A stretch of 64,000 nucleotides of DNA, taken from assembly GCA_963773155.1 (NCBI GenBank), contig CAVZAB010000019.1, positions 186,001-250,000 on the forward strand. The letters are read 5' to 3'. The notes below the pieces were generated by a model that was not told the origin of the DNA, made no database searches, and worked only from the letters and a program-made list of their open reading frames with translations. This stretch comes from CAVZAB01 sp963773155. Lineage in GTDB: Bacteria > Pseudomonadota > Alphaproteobacteria > Rhizobiales > Beijerinckiaceae. The first letter of the stretch is position 1, and every line of letters starts with the position of its first letter. Below, one piece after another: positions 25,647 through 34,519 of this stretch. The position numbers were made by a program, and so were the translations under genes.

Positions 25647-26135
25647 TCAGAATCGCTTCAGGCCAATTCCCTGACCGGCTTCAGCGGGGACCGGAATCGA
25701 GGCATGGGCCCTGGCCAGCGCCTCGAGCGCCGCGAGCGTCTCGGTACGCCAGGGAGCGGCGCGCGGCGTTGATTGCGACTGATCGATGGAAAGCTGCAAT
25801 TGTTCGCTTGTCGCGAGCACCGACCCGTCCCGGCCAAGGCGCATCTCGAGCCAGATTCGTATGCGCTTGGTATCGTGCTCCAAGAGCCTTCCGCTGACCG
25901 AAAGCGGCGCGTCGAGATGGGCTTCCTTTTTGAAGTGGATCAGGCTCGCCAGCGTATAGAGCGTCTGCCGGCTGGTTTTGCGCGAGGCTGCATCGAGCCC
26001 GATCCGGTCCATGAACGCGTCCGACGCTCGGCTGAAAACGATGGCATACCAGCCGTCGTTCATATGCCCATTATAGTCGAGCCAGCTCGCCTCGACCTTC
26101 GTATCGAGCAATTGGATTGGCCTGCCGGAAGTCAT
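25647..26135 (-). CDS. cdhB: Betainyl-CoA thioesterase, CdhB-like (hot-dog fold)
   Basis: 162-residue 4HBT/hot-dog thioesterase. The catalytic-type motif WLDYNGHMNDGWYAIVFSRASD near the N-terminus and the following IHFKKEAHLDAPLSVSGRLLEHD are typical. It lies directly after the L-carnitine dehydrogenase gene, as CdhB does in Pseudomonas, where it hydrolyses betainyl-CoA to glycine betaine. In some rhizobia the two functions are fused in one protein; here they are separate. I start at the ATG at 26135 with GGAGAATG upstream, rather than an in-frame ATG at 26198 that would overlap the previous gene by 47 bases. Last gene of the minus-strand carnitine operon; it converges with the CocE-like gene, leaving nine bases between them. 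Confidence 0.82.
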   Translation of the reverse strand: MTSGRPIQLLDTKVEASWLDYNGHMNDGWYAIVFSRASDAFMDRIGLDAASRKTSRQTLYTLASLIHFKKEAHLDAPLSVSGRLLEHDTKRIRIWLEMRLGRDGSVLATSEQLQLSIDQSQSTPRAAPWRTETLAALEALARAHASIPVPAEAGQGIGLKRF

Positions 26136-26151
26136 GGCGACATTCTCCGTT

Positions 26152-27114
26152 CTAGATCCGAGCCTGCAGGCCCTCCGCCTCGGGCCAGTATTTTTCAACG
26201 AGTGCCAAAAGCTCGATCAAAAATCCATCGCGGCGGCGTTCAAGTTCCTTGACGCTGCGCCCGGCGGCCTGATGTTCACAACCTTCCACCACCCGGTCAA
26301 TCAGGGCGTCGCTAAGCTCGGGGGCGATTAGTTTGGTCCAAGGCAGTTTGAGCGCCGGGCCAAATTGATGCAACATATGACGCATGCCGGCATCGCCGCC
26401 GGCGAGGTGGAAAGTCAGGAAGGTACCCATCAGCGACCACCTTAGGCCGCAGCCATAGACAATCGCGGCATCAATTTCCTCGGTTGTTGCCTGGCCGTCG
26501 TTGACGAGCCAGAGGGCTTCGCGCCACAACGCCTCCATCAGCCGGTCGGCGATGAAGCCTTCGACTTCTATCCGCACATGCAGCGGCCGCATGCCGATCG
26601 ATCGGTAGAAGGCTATCGCCCGTTCGATCGCGTCGTGCGCCGTGCGCTCGCCACCTACGATCTCAACGAGGGGCAGCAGATAGACAGGATTGAACGGGTG
26701 GCCGACGAGCACCCGCTCGGGCCGGCTGCACTTGGCTTGAAGCCGGCTCGGCAACAGGCCCGATGTCGACGACGCGATTAGGACATCGGGGCCGGCAGCC
26801 TGTTCGATCTCGCGCAGCAGGTCCTGCTTCAGCGCTTCGCGTTCGGGGGCGTTTTCCTGAACAAAATCGGCACCCTCGACGCAGGCCGCAAGGTTGGGCG
26901 CGTAATGCAGCCGGTCGATCCGGGCAGCCGGCGCGAGGCCGCGACGGCTCAACGCGGGCCAGGCATTGGCGATGGCCGCACGCAAATTGGCTTCGCCATC
27001 GGGATTGGGGTCCCAGGCGCTGACGTCAAGGCCGGCGGCAAGACAGCGCGCCGCCCAACCCGCCCCGATGACGCCGCTTCCGACAATGGCGATGCGTGCG
27101 ATTTTCTCCGACAT
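26152..27114 (-). CDS. cdhA: L-carnitine dehydrogenase (3-hydroxyacyl-CoA dehydrogenase fold)
   Basis: 320-residue NAD-dependent enzyme with the fold of 3-hydroxyacyl-CoA dehydrogenase. The NAD turn IVGSGVIGAGWAARCLAAG opens the protein. DFVQENAPEREALKQDL, IASSTSGLLPS, GHPFNPVYLLPLVEIVGG and the carnitine-dehydrogenase-like GLRWSLMGTFLTFHLAGGDAGMRHML follow. It oxidises L-carnitine to 3-dehydrocarnitine. The neighbours (DUF849 cleavage enzyme upstream, thioesterase downstream) are exactly those of cdhCAB operons, which makes the assignment firm. I take the ATG at 27114 with AGGAG five bases upstream; a GTG two codons earlier is possible. Confidence 0.9.
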   Translation of the reverse strand: MSEKIARIAIVGSGVIGAGWAARCLAAGLDVSAWDPNPDGEANLRAAIANAWPALSRRGLAPAARIDRLHYAPNLAACVEGADFVQENAPEREALKQDLLREIEQAAGPDVLIASSTSGLLPSRLQAKCSRPERVLVGHPFNPVYLLPLVEIVGGERTAHDAIERAIAFYRSIGMRPLHVRIEVEGFIADRLMEALWREALWLVNDGQATTEEIDAAIVYGCGLRWSLMGTFLTFHLAGGDAGMRHMLHQFGPALKLPWTKLIAPELSDALIDRVVEGCEHQAAGRSVKELERRRDGFLIELLALVEKYWPEAEGLQARI

Positions 27115-27154
27115 GGTCACTCCTTCGGCTTCCCTTGATCTTTTCTGGCCGGCC

Positions 27155-29206
27155 TCAACGCGATTGCCGGATCAGCGCATCAACCGCGACCGCGCCGCGT
27201 CCTTCGGCGAGAACAAGCAACGGGTTGACGTCGAGTTCGCGCAGCTGCTCGCGATGGGCAAGGGCGTAGGCGGCGACTGCCACAATGGCATCGACGCAGG
27301 CTTCGATATCGCCGGGCGGCCGGCCTCGAAAGCCCCGCAACAGGCGGGCGATCTTCAAGGATTTCAGACCGGCTTCGATCTCGCGCCGGGTCGAGGGAAG
27401 CAGCAGCGTGCAGCTATCGTCGATCAGATCAACCAGCGTTCCACCTGCCCCAATCGTCAGGGCAAGGCCGAATTGGCGATCGAATGTCACGCCAATGATC
27501 AGTTCGGCGACGGCGCCAGCAATCATCGTCTCGACCAGCACCTCGCCATCAATCCCGGCCATCGATCGGGCGGCTGCGGCGGCTTCGGCGGGATTGGCAA
27601 TATTGAGCTTGACGCCGCCGGCCTCGGTTTTGTGCGCGAGGAAGGGCGCAGCGGTCTTGATCGATACGGGAAAGCCGAGTTCGGCCGCTGCAGTCGCTGC
27701 CTTCTCGATGGCAACGACCCGGCCCTCCGGGACGCGGAGGCCGAACGGCGCCAGAGCGTCCTTGGCGGCCTTTTCGCCGATCAATTGCGGGCTTGGCTTG
27801 CTGGCGGCGGCTATGGCCAGTGGCGGCGGGCAGGGCAGAGCCCAGGCCTCGCCGATTCCGGCACAAAGCGCAATTGCCGCAAGTGCATCGCCAAGCCCGT
27901 GCAGGGCGATGATTCCGGCCTCGGCCAATTGGCCGGCAACATCTTCAGGCAGGGTTTCCTGAATCGAGGCGACGACGGCGACCGGCACATCGTTCGCCCG
28001 CTTGGCCGCGATAAGCGCCTCTAGCGTCAGCGCCCAGCTCGTCCGGTCGCAGCGATCGGCGCGCGGGTAATCGAGAATCAGCAGATTGATGTCGTAGCCA
28101 GCCGACAGCATCGCGGCGAAGCAAGCGCTCAAGCCCGCAAAATTTCCCCAGATATAGGTGTGATAGTCGAGTGGATTGGAGATGGCGACCTTCGGGCCAA
28201 GAACAGCCGCCAATTGTTGGCTCGACGCCGCCGCTAGCGGTGGTGTGATTAATTGGCAGCTTTCGGCGAGATCGGCGATCAGGGAAGCTTCACCGCCCGA
28301 GCAACTCATCGAGGACAGCCGCCGGCCTGGCAGCGGGCCTTCGCAATGGAGGATCGACAGGGTTTCGAGGAAAACCGAAAGATCGTTGGCCCGGGCAATC
28401 CCATAGCGATCAAAAAATGCCTGATGGAGCCGGTCCGAACCGGCCAGCGACGAGGTATGCGACAGGGCAAGTTCGGCACCAGTCCCGGAACGGCCGGTCT
28501 TCACGACGACGATGGGCACGCGTTTTTCGCGCGCCCGAAGGGCGGCGTTCGCAAAGCCTTCGATATCGTCCAGCCCTTCGATATGAAGGCCGATCGCGCT
28601 CACCCTGGAATCGTCCAGCAACGCATGCAGGTAATCGGCGAAATCGCCGCGCGCCTTATTGCCGACTGTAACGAGATAGGCGATCGGCAGGCCACGTCGC
28701 TGCATCGTCAGATTGAGGCCGATATTGCCGGACTGAGTAACGATCGCCACGCCCCTTTCAACTCTTCGGCCGCCATGCTGGTCGGGCCACAGTGCCGCCC
28801 CGTCGAGGTAATTGATCAGCCCATAGCAATTGGGACCGGCAATCGCCATTGGTCCGGCTGAGGCAACAAGCCGGCGCTGCAACTCGGCGCCTGGCGGACC
28901 GATCTCGGCAAAGCCTGCCGCATAGCACACGGCCCCGCCGGTCCCCAGTCCGGCGAGCGCTTCAAGCGCGGTGATCGTTGCCTCGCGGGGAACGGCAATG
29001 AAGGCGGCGTCGGGGGCCGCTGGAAGATCGGCGACGGATGCAAAGGTGGGCCGTCCCGCCATTTCCGCGCGATGCGGGTTGACCGGCCAAATCGATCCGG
29101 CGAATTGGATTGCCTCGCATTGACGCACGACTTCCGCGGCCTCGCGGCCGCCAATCACGGCAATCGAGCGTGGCGCCAGCAGGCGCGCAAAGTGACTGCG
29201 GCTCAC
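27155..29206 (-). CDS. ADP-forming acyl-CoA synthetase (NDP-forming)
   Basis: 683-residue enzyme of the acetyl-CoA synthetase (ADP-forming) / NDP-forming acyl-CoA ligase family with both subunits fused. The order is a CoA-binding domain (ARLLAPRSIAVIGG, AGPNCYGLINYLDG), a succinyl-CoA-ligase-like domain (VAIVTQSGNIGLNL, KTGRSGTGAELALSHTSSLAG) and a C-terminal ATP-grasp part (GFPVSIKTAAPFLAHKTEAGGVKLN, VNPLLVL). The GTG at 29206 has GGCAGGACATCG upstream and gives the usual N-terminus; an ATG at 29305 would add 33 atypical residues. Beside an acyl-CoA dehydrogenase and carnitine genes, the likely substrate is gamma-butyrobetaine, crotonobetaine or carnitine (inference). ADP-forming synthetases are less common than AMP-forming BbsG/CaiC types for this step. 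Confidence 0.85.
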   Translation of the reverse strand: MSRSHFARLLAPRSIAVIGGREAAEVVRQCEAIQFAGSIWPVNPHRAEMAGRPTFASVADLPAAPDAAFIAVPREATITALEALAGLGTGGAVCYAAGFAEIGPPGAELQRRLVASAGPMAIAGPNCYGLINYLDGAALWPDQHGGRRVERGVAIVTQSGNIGLNLTMQRRGLPIAYLVTVGNKARGDFADYLHALLDDSRVSAIGLHIEGLDDIEGFANAALRAREKRVPIVVVKTGRSGTGAELALSHTSSLAGSDRLHQAFFDRYGIARANDLSVFLETLSILHCEGPLPGRRLSSMSCSGGEASLIADLAESCQLITPPLAAASSQQLAAVLGPKVAISNPLDYHTYIWGNFAGLSACFAAMLSAGYDINLLILDYPRADRCDRTSWALTLEALIAAKRANDVPVAVVASIQETLPEDVAGQLAEAGIIALHGLGDALAAIALCAGIGEAWALPCPPPLAIAAASKPSPQLIGEKAAKDALAPFGLRVPEGRVVAIEKAATAAAELGFPVSIKTAAPFLAHKTEAGGVKLNIANPAEAAAAARSMAGIDGEVLVETMIAGAVAELIIGVTFDRQFGLALTIGAGGTLVDLIDDSCTLLLPSTRREIEAGLKSLKIARLLRGFRGRPPGDIEACVDAIVAVAAYALAHREQLRELDVNPLLVLAEGRGAVAVDALIRQSR

Positions 29207-29340
29207 CGATGTCCTGCCATGCCTCGGTCGCCGCGATGAACCGCCGGCATGACACGCGTGACGAAGCGGCCCTGTGAAAACACAATTCGCCCGCCGTATG
29301 CGCATGGTTTCCCACGAAAATAGACCATGACCGGTTGCTC

Positions 29341-30498
29341 CTAGCTGCCGCGCGGCCGCAACAGGGATCGGGAAATAATGTGGCGTTGGATTTCGCTCGT
29401 ACCATCCCAGATCCGTTCGACCCTCGCATCGCGCCAGAAGCGCTCGATTGGCAGAGCCGCCATCAGCCCCATGCCACCATAAATCTGAACCGCGCGATCG
29501 GTGACGCGGGCAAGTGTCTCCGAGGCAAACAGCTTGGCCATCGCAAAATCCTGATCGGTCGCCGTGCCGCGGTCGAGCTTGCCAGCGGCCGCCAACGTCA
29601 GCAGGTCGGCCGCCTCTATCTCGGTCGCCATATCGGCAAGCTGAAAAGACACCCCCTGAAAACGACCGATCTTCTCACCGAACTGAACACGCGTCGAGGC
29701 CCAGTCGAGCGCGAGATCGAGGACACGTCGTGCCCGGCCGACGCTGGTTGCCGCCACCGACAGGCGAGTCGAGCCGAGCCATTCGTTCATCAGGTCGAAG
29801 CCCTTGCCTTCTTCGCCGAGGAGCTGGCTCTGAGGCACGATGCAATCGTCGAAATACAATTCGCATTGATGATAACCGCGATGCGACACGCATGGCGGGC
29901 CGCGCCGCAGCGTGAATCCCGGCGTTCCCATGTCGACAAGAAAGGCCGAGATCGATGCCTTGCCCCGAAGGCCTTGACTCGCCCCCGTTGCCGCGAACAA
30001 AACAACATAATCGGCCTTGTCGGCATGGGAAATGAAATGCTTCGATCCATTGATAACAAAAGTCTCGCCACGCCTTTCGGCCCGGGTCTTCATCGAACGG
30101 ATGTCGGATCCCGCGCCGGGTTCGGTCATCGCCAGGCAATCATGGCGAAGCCCCCGGATTGTCGGGATCAAATAGCGGTCGATCTGTTCGCCGCGGCAGC
30201 CTTGCAGAATATTCGAAGGGCGGGCGACGCACATGTGCAGGCCGTAGCCGGCCCGGCCGAGTTCGCGCTCGAGCAGGGCAAAACTGACCGCATCGAGACC
30301 GGCAGCGCCATATGCGCTTGGCATATTGGCGGCATAAATGCCGAGTTCGATCGCTTTGTTCTGAATGTCGACGGCAATTTCGCGCGGCACGTCATCCAGC
30401 TTTTCGACCAGGTCCTCGTGCGGATAAAGCTCTTTTTCGACAAAGGCGCGCACCATATCGACCAGCATGGCCTGTTCGTCGCTCAGCGGGAAGCTCAT
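29341..30498 (-). CDS. Acyl-CoA dehydrogenase, probable gamma-butyrobetainyl-CoA dehydrogenase
   Basis: 385-residue FAD acyl-CoA dehydrogenase of normal length. Family blocks are the FAD/substrate motif CLAMTEPGAGSDIRSMKTRAE, INGSKHFISHADKADYVVLFA, RVQFGEKIGRFQGVSFQLADM and the C-terminal QIYGGMGLMAALPIERFWRDARVERIWDGTSEIQR. The segment IWDGTSEIQRHIISR occupies the usual FAD/adenine-binding end. In the carnitine operon it would turn gamma-butyrobetainyl-CoA into crotonobetainyl-CoA. The needed crotonobetainyl-CoA hydratase is not in the window. The ATG at 30498 lies 17 bases from the end of the cleavage-enzyme gene, so the two are cotranscribed. Confidence 0.86.
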   Translation of the reverse strand: MSFPLSDEQAMLVDMVRAFVEKELYPHEDLVEKLDDVPREIAVDIQNKAIELGIYAANMPSAYGAAGLDAVSFALLERELGRAGYGLHMCVARPSNILQGCRGEQIDRYLIPTIRGLRHDCLAMTEPGAGSDIRSMKTRAERRGETFVINGSKHFISHADKADYVVLFAATGASQGLRGKASISAFLVDMGTPGFTLRRGPPCVSHRGYHQCELYFDDCIVPQSQLLGEEGKGFDLMNEWLGSTRLSVAATSVGRARRVLDLALDWASTRVQFGEKIGRFQGVSFQLADMATEIEAADLLTLAAAGKLDRGTATDQDFAMAKLFASETLARVTDRAVQIYGGMGLMAALPIERFWRDARVERIWDGTSEIQRHIISRSLLRPRGS

Positions 30499-30514
30499 GA
30501 AAACTCTCGCAGTT

Positions 30515-31396
30515 TTAGCGCTGCTTCTGGAGCGCCAGTTTCTGGCGCGCCTCGGCGGGCGACACCACCCGCCCGCCTAGACGTTCGATGATTTCGCGGG
30601 CCCGCCTTACCAGCGTGCCATTCGAGGCGGGCACGCCGCGATCGAGCCAAATATTATCCTCTAGACCGACCCGCACATTGCCGCCAAGCAACATCGCCTG
30701 GGCGACAAAGGGCATTTGCAGGCGGCCGATAGCAAATCCTGCCCAATTGGCGCCGGGCGGCAAATGATTGCGCATGGCGAGCATCGCTTCGGCCGTCGCC
30801 TCGGCGCCCCAAGGCACGCCGTGACAGAGCTGGAAAAGCGGCGGCGCATCGATTAGGCCCTCCGCGATCAACTGCTTGGCCAGCCAGATATGGCCAAGTT
30901 CGAAACATTCGATCTCCGGCTTCACGCCCGCCGCTTGGATCCGACCCGCCATGTCGCGCAGCAAATCGGCAGTAGCGATAAAGGCCCCATTGCCGAAATT
31001 CAGGGAGCCGCAATCGAGCGTGCAGATTTCCGGCCGCAATTCCTCGACATGGGCGACGCGATCCTCGGCATTGGCCATGTCACTGCCTGGCCCGCCGCGC
31101 AATGGCTCGGTCGGATTGAAATAGTAATCGCCGCCCATGCCGGCGGTCAGATTGATAACCACATCCCTGCCCGAGGCCCGGATATGTCCGACGGTCTCGC
31201 GGTAGAGGTCGACCTTGCGGGAGGCCTTGCCGCTTTTCGGGTCACGGACGTGGACATGGACGATAGCGGCACCCGCCTCGGCGGCCTCGACGGCGCTGTC
31301 GGCAATTTGGCGGGGCGTGACTGGAATCGCCGGATGTTTGCCAACCGTGTCGCCCGCCCCGGTGAGCGCGCAGGAAAGGATCACTTCATGGTTCAT
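30515..31396 (-). CDS. cdhC: 3-dehydrocarnitine cleavage enzyme (BKACE / DUF849)
   Basis: 293-residue zinc TIM-barrel enzyme of the beta-keto acid cleavage (BKACE, DUF849) family. Seen are VILSCALTGAGDTVGKHPAIPVTP, AGAAIVHVHVRD (zinc histidines), INLTAGMGGDYYFNP, TLDCGSLNFGN, PEIECFELGHIW, and GGNVRVGLEDNIWLDRG. It is predicted to condense 3-dehydrocarnitine with acetyl-CoA, giving acetoacetate and betainyl-CoA, as CdhC does. It is the first gene of the five-gene minus-strand operon; the ATG at 31396 has a GGGAGCGG ribosome site. A long in-frame extension upstream overlaps an old pseudogene and is not needed by the family. Confidence 0.9.
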   Translation of the reverse strand: MNHEVILSCALTGAGDTVGKHPAIPVTPRQIADSAVEAAEAGAAIVHVHVRDPKSGKASRKVDLYRETVGHIRASGRDVVINLTAGMGGDYYFNPTEPLRGGPGSDMANAEDRVAHVEELRPEICTLDCGSLNFGNGAFIATADLLRDMAGRIQAAGVKPEIECFELGHIWLAKQLIAEGLIDAPPLFQLCHGVPWGAEATAEAMLAMRNHLPPGANWAGFAIGRLQMPFVAQAMLLGGNVRVGLEDNIWLDRGVPASNGTLVRRAREIIERLGGRVVSPAEARQKLALQKQR

Positions 31397-31649
31397 TGGC
31401 CGCTCCCTCGCATTTGACGCCATGCTAGTGGCGGCCACCTTTTCGGCGTTGGCCCTTTGCGACACCCAAATGTCCGGGCCCGACGAAGCCGGCTGGTGGT
31501 GCAAATCTGGGGTGCCGACATTCTTTTTAATATTCGCATGGCAGGCCTTGGGTTCGGCGAGCGCGAGGGCGGAATTATGGCTGGACGCGGGTTTGCGGCG
31601 AAATGGACGGCGGCATTCGGGCGGACCTTGGCGATGCCGATTGCAACGG

Positions 31650-32005
31650 GCGACAGATCCGAAAAAACTTCCGGTCGATCCGGCCAAGGGCTGTGCGCCC
31701 GTCTACCCCCATGCCTATTCGCGCGTCAATACGATTTTCGAATTATCGTACAGCTGCAAATTGGCGTCATCTGCACCACACCGGCTGCCGCGAAACTTGC
31801 CAAGCATGGCGGCCCCGGCCCGGATGATCGCAGCATCGCCCTGCTCGTCTCTGATCGCGCTTGGTTCGCCCGCACCATCAGCGTGCCGGTTTCGACGGTG
31901 CAAGTCGCCCCGGTGATCCTGGCGCTTCTCGGTCTCGATCCGCAGAAGCTCGACGCTGTGCGGATGGAAGGCACCGAGATGCTGTCGGGTTGTGCCGAAC
32001 TCGCC
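31650..32005 (+). pseudogene. Alkaline phosphatase family remnant
   Basis: Two pieces of a periplasmic alkaline phosphatase/phosphodiesterase-family protein remain in different frames. At 31650-31745 one reads DPKKLPVDPAKGCAPVYPHAYSRVNTIFEL. At about 31779-32000 one reads AAAKLAKHGGPGPDDRSIALLV, then VSTVQVAPVILALLGLDPQKLDAVRMEGTEML, the family C-terminus. The large middle part with the metal-binding residues is deleted. The 31397-31649 stretch before it holds the presumed promoter of the carnitine operon and no other recognisable gene. Confidence 0.65.
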
Positions 32006-32023
32006 GTTGGCCGCCGAGCGGGA

Positions 32024-33370
32024 TCAGTGCTTCTTATCGAAGCCGATCCGCCAGAGCGCGCCGCCGGCATCGTCGCTAACGAACAGGGTGCCGTCAGCTC
32101 CGACCGCAACGCCGACGGGTCGGCCCCAGACTTTCTGGTCGCTGGCGACGAAGCCCGTGAGGAAGTCCTCGTATTCGCCGGTCGGTCGGCCGTCCTTGAA
32201 AATGAGGCGCACGATTTTGTAGCCGGTTCGCTTTGATCGGTTCCACGACCCGTGCAGGGCCACGAAGGCGTCACCCCAATAATCCTCGGGGAATTGCGCG
32301 GCCTGATAGAAGGTCAGGCCAAGCGGCGCCGAGTGCGGTTGGATCAAAACATCCGGAATAATCGATTTTGCTGCGAGATCAGGCCGCTCGCCCTTGTGGA
32401 TCGGATCCTGATGAGCGCCGATATAATACCATGGCCAACCGTAGAAGCCGCCAGGGCGGACATGGGTCGCAAAATCGGGTGGCAGGTCATCGCCGAGCAG
32501 ATCGCGTTCGTTGACGGCGCACCAGAGATCGCCGGACCCCGGCTGAATCGCCAAGCCGGAGCAATTGCGTAAGCCGGTGGCAAAGGTCCGGCGACCGGCG
32601 CCGAGCGGATCGAATGCGAGAACGCTGGCCCGTTCGTCTTCCGGTCCCCAGCTTGCGCCCGAACCGCGCTTGGCCTCGTGAGCCCTGATTTCGTCTGGCG
32701 AAAGCCTCGGCAGTCCGGCAGCATTGTTGCTGGCCGATCCGACCGACACGAACATCGTCTTGCCATCGGACGAAAAGACGAGGTCGCGGGTTTCATGGCT
32801 GCCGCCGTGGGGCAGGCTGGCGACAATCGTTTCCGGCGCCGCCACGGCATGCAATTGGCCGTTGGTATAGCGGTAACGCACGACCTTGTCGGTGGCGGCG
32901 ACATAGACGAATTGCGGGTCCGGACCTGGCGGATAGAAGCCGATGCCAAACGGCTCTGACAGGGAATCGGCGAAGATTTCGGTGCGGATCGACCGGCGGC
33001 CATCGCCCGATGGCCGCAGAACCCGGATCTGACCGGCACGGCTTTCGGCGACGAACAGGTCGCCGTTCGGCGCAGTTCTGACGATCCGAGGGCCGAACAG
33101 CCCCGTGGCGAAAAGCTCGACTTTAAACCTATCCGGCACAAGCGGCAGCGCATTGGGCGGGCGTGCGCCGAGACTGGAACCATTGGCGGCCGCGAGCGTG
33201 CTGTAGGGCGCCGGCAAGTCGTCCACCACAATTTTTCGGCGAACGCCCGGGCGGTCATCCCGCCAGTCGGAAAAAGCACTTTGCCCCTGGCGGAGCTGAT
33301 CGGCTGGCGCCGCCAGCTGGGGCGCAAACAGGCTCGCAAGAGCAACGGAAACCAACACAGCTCGCTGCAT
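32024..33370 (-). CDS. Periplasmic PQQ/sorbosone-type sugar dehydrogenase
   Basis: 448-residue exported beta-propeller of the glucose/sorbosone dehydrogenase family (soluble PQQ-dependent sugar dehydrogenase-like). The first 23 residues, MQRAVLVSVALASLFAPQLAAPA, are a Sec signal peptide. Blade repeats follow: GPRIVRTAPNGDLFVAESRAGQIRVL, EPFGIGFYPPG, LPHGGSHETRDLVFSSDGKTMFVSVGS, FATGLRNCSGLAIQPGSGDLWCAVNERD and WGDAFVALHGSWNRS near the end. The real substrate is unknown. A longer upstream open stretch lacks a ribosome site and the signal peptide fixes the start at 33370. It stands alone between the phosphatase remnant and small hypothetical genes. Confidence 0.84.
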   Translation of the reverse strand: MQRAVLVSVALASLFAPQLAAPADQLRQGQSAFSDWRDDRPGVRRKIVVDDLPAPYSTLAAANGSSLGARPPNALPLVPDRFKVELFATGLFGPRIVRTAPNGDLFVAESRAGQIRVLRPSGDGRRSIRTEIFADSLSEPFGIGFYPPGPDPQFVYVAATDKVVRYRYTNGQLHAVAAPETIVASLPHGGSHETRDLVFSSDGKTMFVSVGSASNNAAGLPRLSPDEIRAHEAKRGSGASWGPEDERASVLAFDPLGAGRRTFATGLRNCSGLAIQPGSGDLWCAVNERDLLGDDLPPDFATHVRPGGFYGWPWYYIGAHQDPIHKGERPDLAAKSIIPDVLIQPHSAPLGLTFYQAAQFPEDYWGDAFVALHGSWNRSKRTGYKIVRLIFKDGRPTGEYEDFLTGFVASDQKVWGRPVGVAVGADGTLFVSDDAGGALWRIGFDKKH

Positions 33371-33515
33371 AAACTCTCCTCGCGCTAACTGTGCCAAACG
33401 CCGCGCGGCCGGCCAGCCAAGGCGCGGGCGCAGGATTTTACCCGCAAGTTGAGTTCGATCAACGCACAAACCGCCTGCTTGCGCACAATAGTCCAATAGA
33501 ATAGGAGCACAAGAA

Positions 33516-33740
33516 ATGACCTCGGCTGAATTCGAAGACGTCAAGCGCGGCATCGCCTGCCTCGGCGTTTGCGTCGCCCAATTGCTGCGCGCCTCGGACC
33601 AGGCGGCGCCCAGGAAGCTGAAATTGCTGACGCGCGAGATGAGCGAGCATCTCAAGGGAATTGGGTCGCCGCATGCAGCCGACATTCTCTATACATTGGG
33701 CACCAGCCTGACCGACCCGAAATTCTTTCCCAAGGACTAG
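33516..33740 (+). CDS. Small hypothetical protein
   Basis: 74-residue soluble, probably helical protein that I do not recognise. It starts at an ATG with a well-placed AGGAG (33503-33507) and has ordinary codon use. It contains two cysteines (GIACLGVCVAQL) and a charged C-terminal half with LTREMSEHLKGIGSPHAADILY, ending KFFPKD. There is no membrane segment or signal peptide. It is divergent from the sugar dehydrogenase gene, with 145 bases between. The next 218 bases (33741-33958) hold no gene. Confidence 0.6.
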   Translation: MTSAEFEDVKRGIACLGVCVAQLLRASDQAAPRKLKLLTREMSEHLKGIGSPHAADILYTLGTSLTDPKFFPKD

Positions 33741-33958
33741 GGGCATCGGGAGGAAGCGAAGGGCATCAAACGCTAAGCGGGCCTTTTGCGAGGATCCGCC
33801 TGTGGGTTTTTATTTGCGCGGTTGCCGGCGAGCGGCGGCGATAGATTGGCGCCAATTCGACGGGGTCAATGTCTAGCCGCTCACGCGTCGCAATTTGAGT
33901 CGCAACCCATTGTTACCGTATTGGCGGCGATCGCTTTGCTTACCACGCGGGCTGTGGA

Positions 33959-34150
33959 CTAATCGGGCGCACCGGATCTATCGATTTCCTCTGAAGAAAT
34001 CCGTTCGCCGTGGGGTCCTTCAATCCTGACAACGTCAAAGTCTTGGCGCTTCAGGTCCCTCGCTTCGCTGAGGGCGGCGTCGCGGGATGAAAGCGGGATA
34101 GTGGTCTGTTCCTGACCACCGGGAATTTGATAGACGACCACCCAGCCCAT
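33959..34150 (-). CDS. Small hypothetical protein of the rhizobial MxWVVxYQ type
   Basis: 63-residue protein starting MGWVVVYQIPGGQEQTTIPLSSRD and continuing with a helix, DAALSEARDLKRQDFDVVRIEGPHGERISSEEI. Short beta-alpha-beta proteins of this style are common, uncharacterised, in rhizobia and relatives; the match is from memory of the pattern, not a search. I take the ATG at 34150; an in-frame upstream extension to 34717 runs antisense into the flippase gene and is not real. No functional clue exists in the neighbourhood. Confidence 0.55.
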   Translation of the reverse strand: MGWVVVYQIPGGQEQTTIPLSSRDAALSEARDLKRQDFDVVRIEGPHGERISSEEIDRSGAPD

Positions 34151-34519
34151 CGCCAATCTCCTGCTCGCGGACGGATCCGCCATTATTGCACAATTGCTGC
34201 GGCGAGCAGAAGCGCGCCGAGACATCGCACCAAACGCACTTCGCGTGCCATGGATTTTTCGACAACCGCAGGTCCCGGCGATCGATGTGGATGAACTGCC
34301 ATGCCGCTTCGAAAGTGCCAAGCCAGCCGCTTGCACTGGCCGGCTTAAACATGGCAGGCTAGTTGGCGTGGCGTGTTGGCATGATTCCTCATCGGGACAC
34401 GGCCGCTGCTCTTGCCTCGTGTTAGCGCAAAGGTTACCGACCTGGCTCGAAAGGTCTGTATCTCCGGGCCTCGGCGGGAGGAAGAAAATAACTCGCTTCA
34501 AGGCGGCAAGGTCATCGCC
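34151..34519. other. Intergenic region without recognisable gene
   Basis: The 369 bases before the flippase gene contain no convincing coding stretch, RNA or repeat. It presumably carries the promoters for the small minus-strand gene and for the flippase. Confidence 0.4.
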
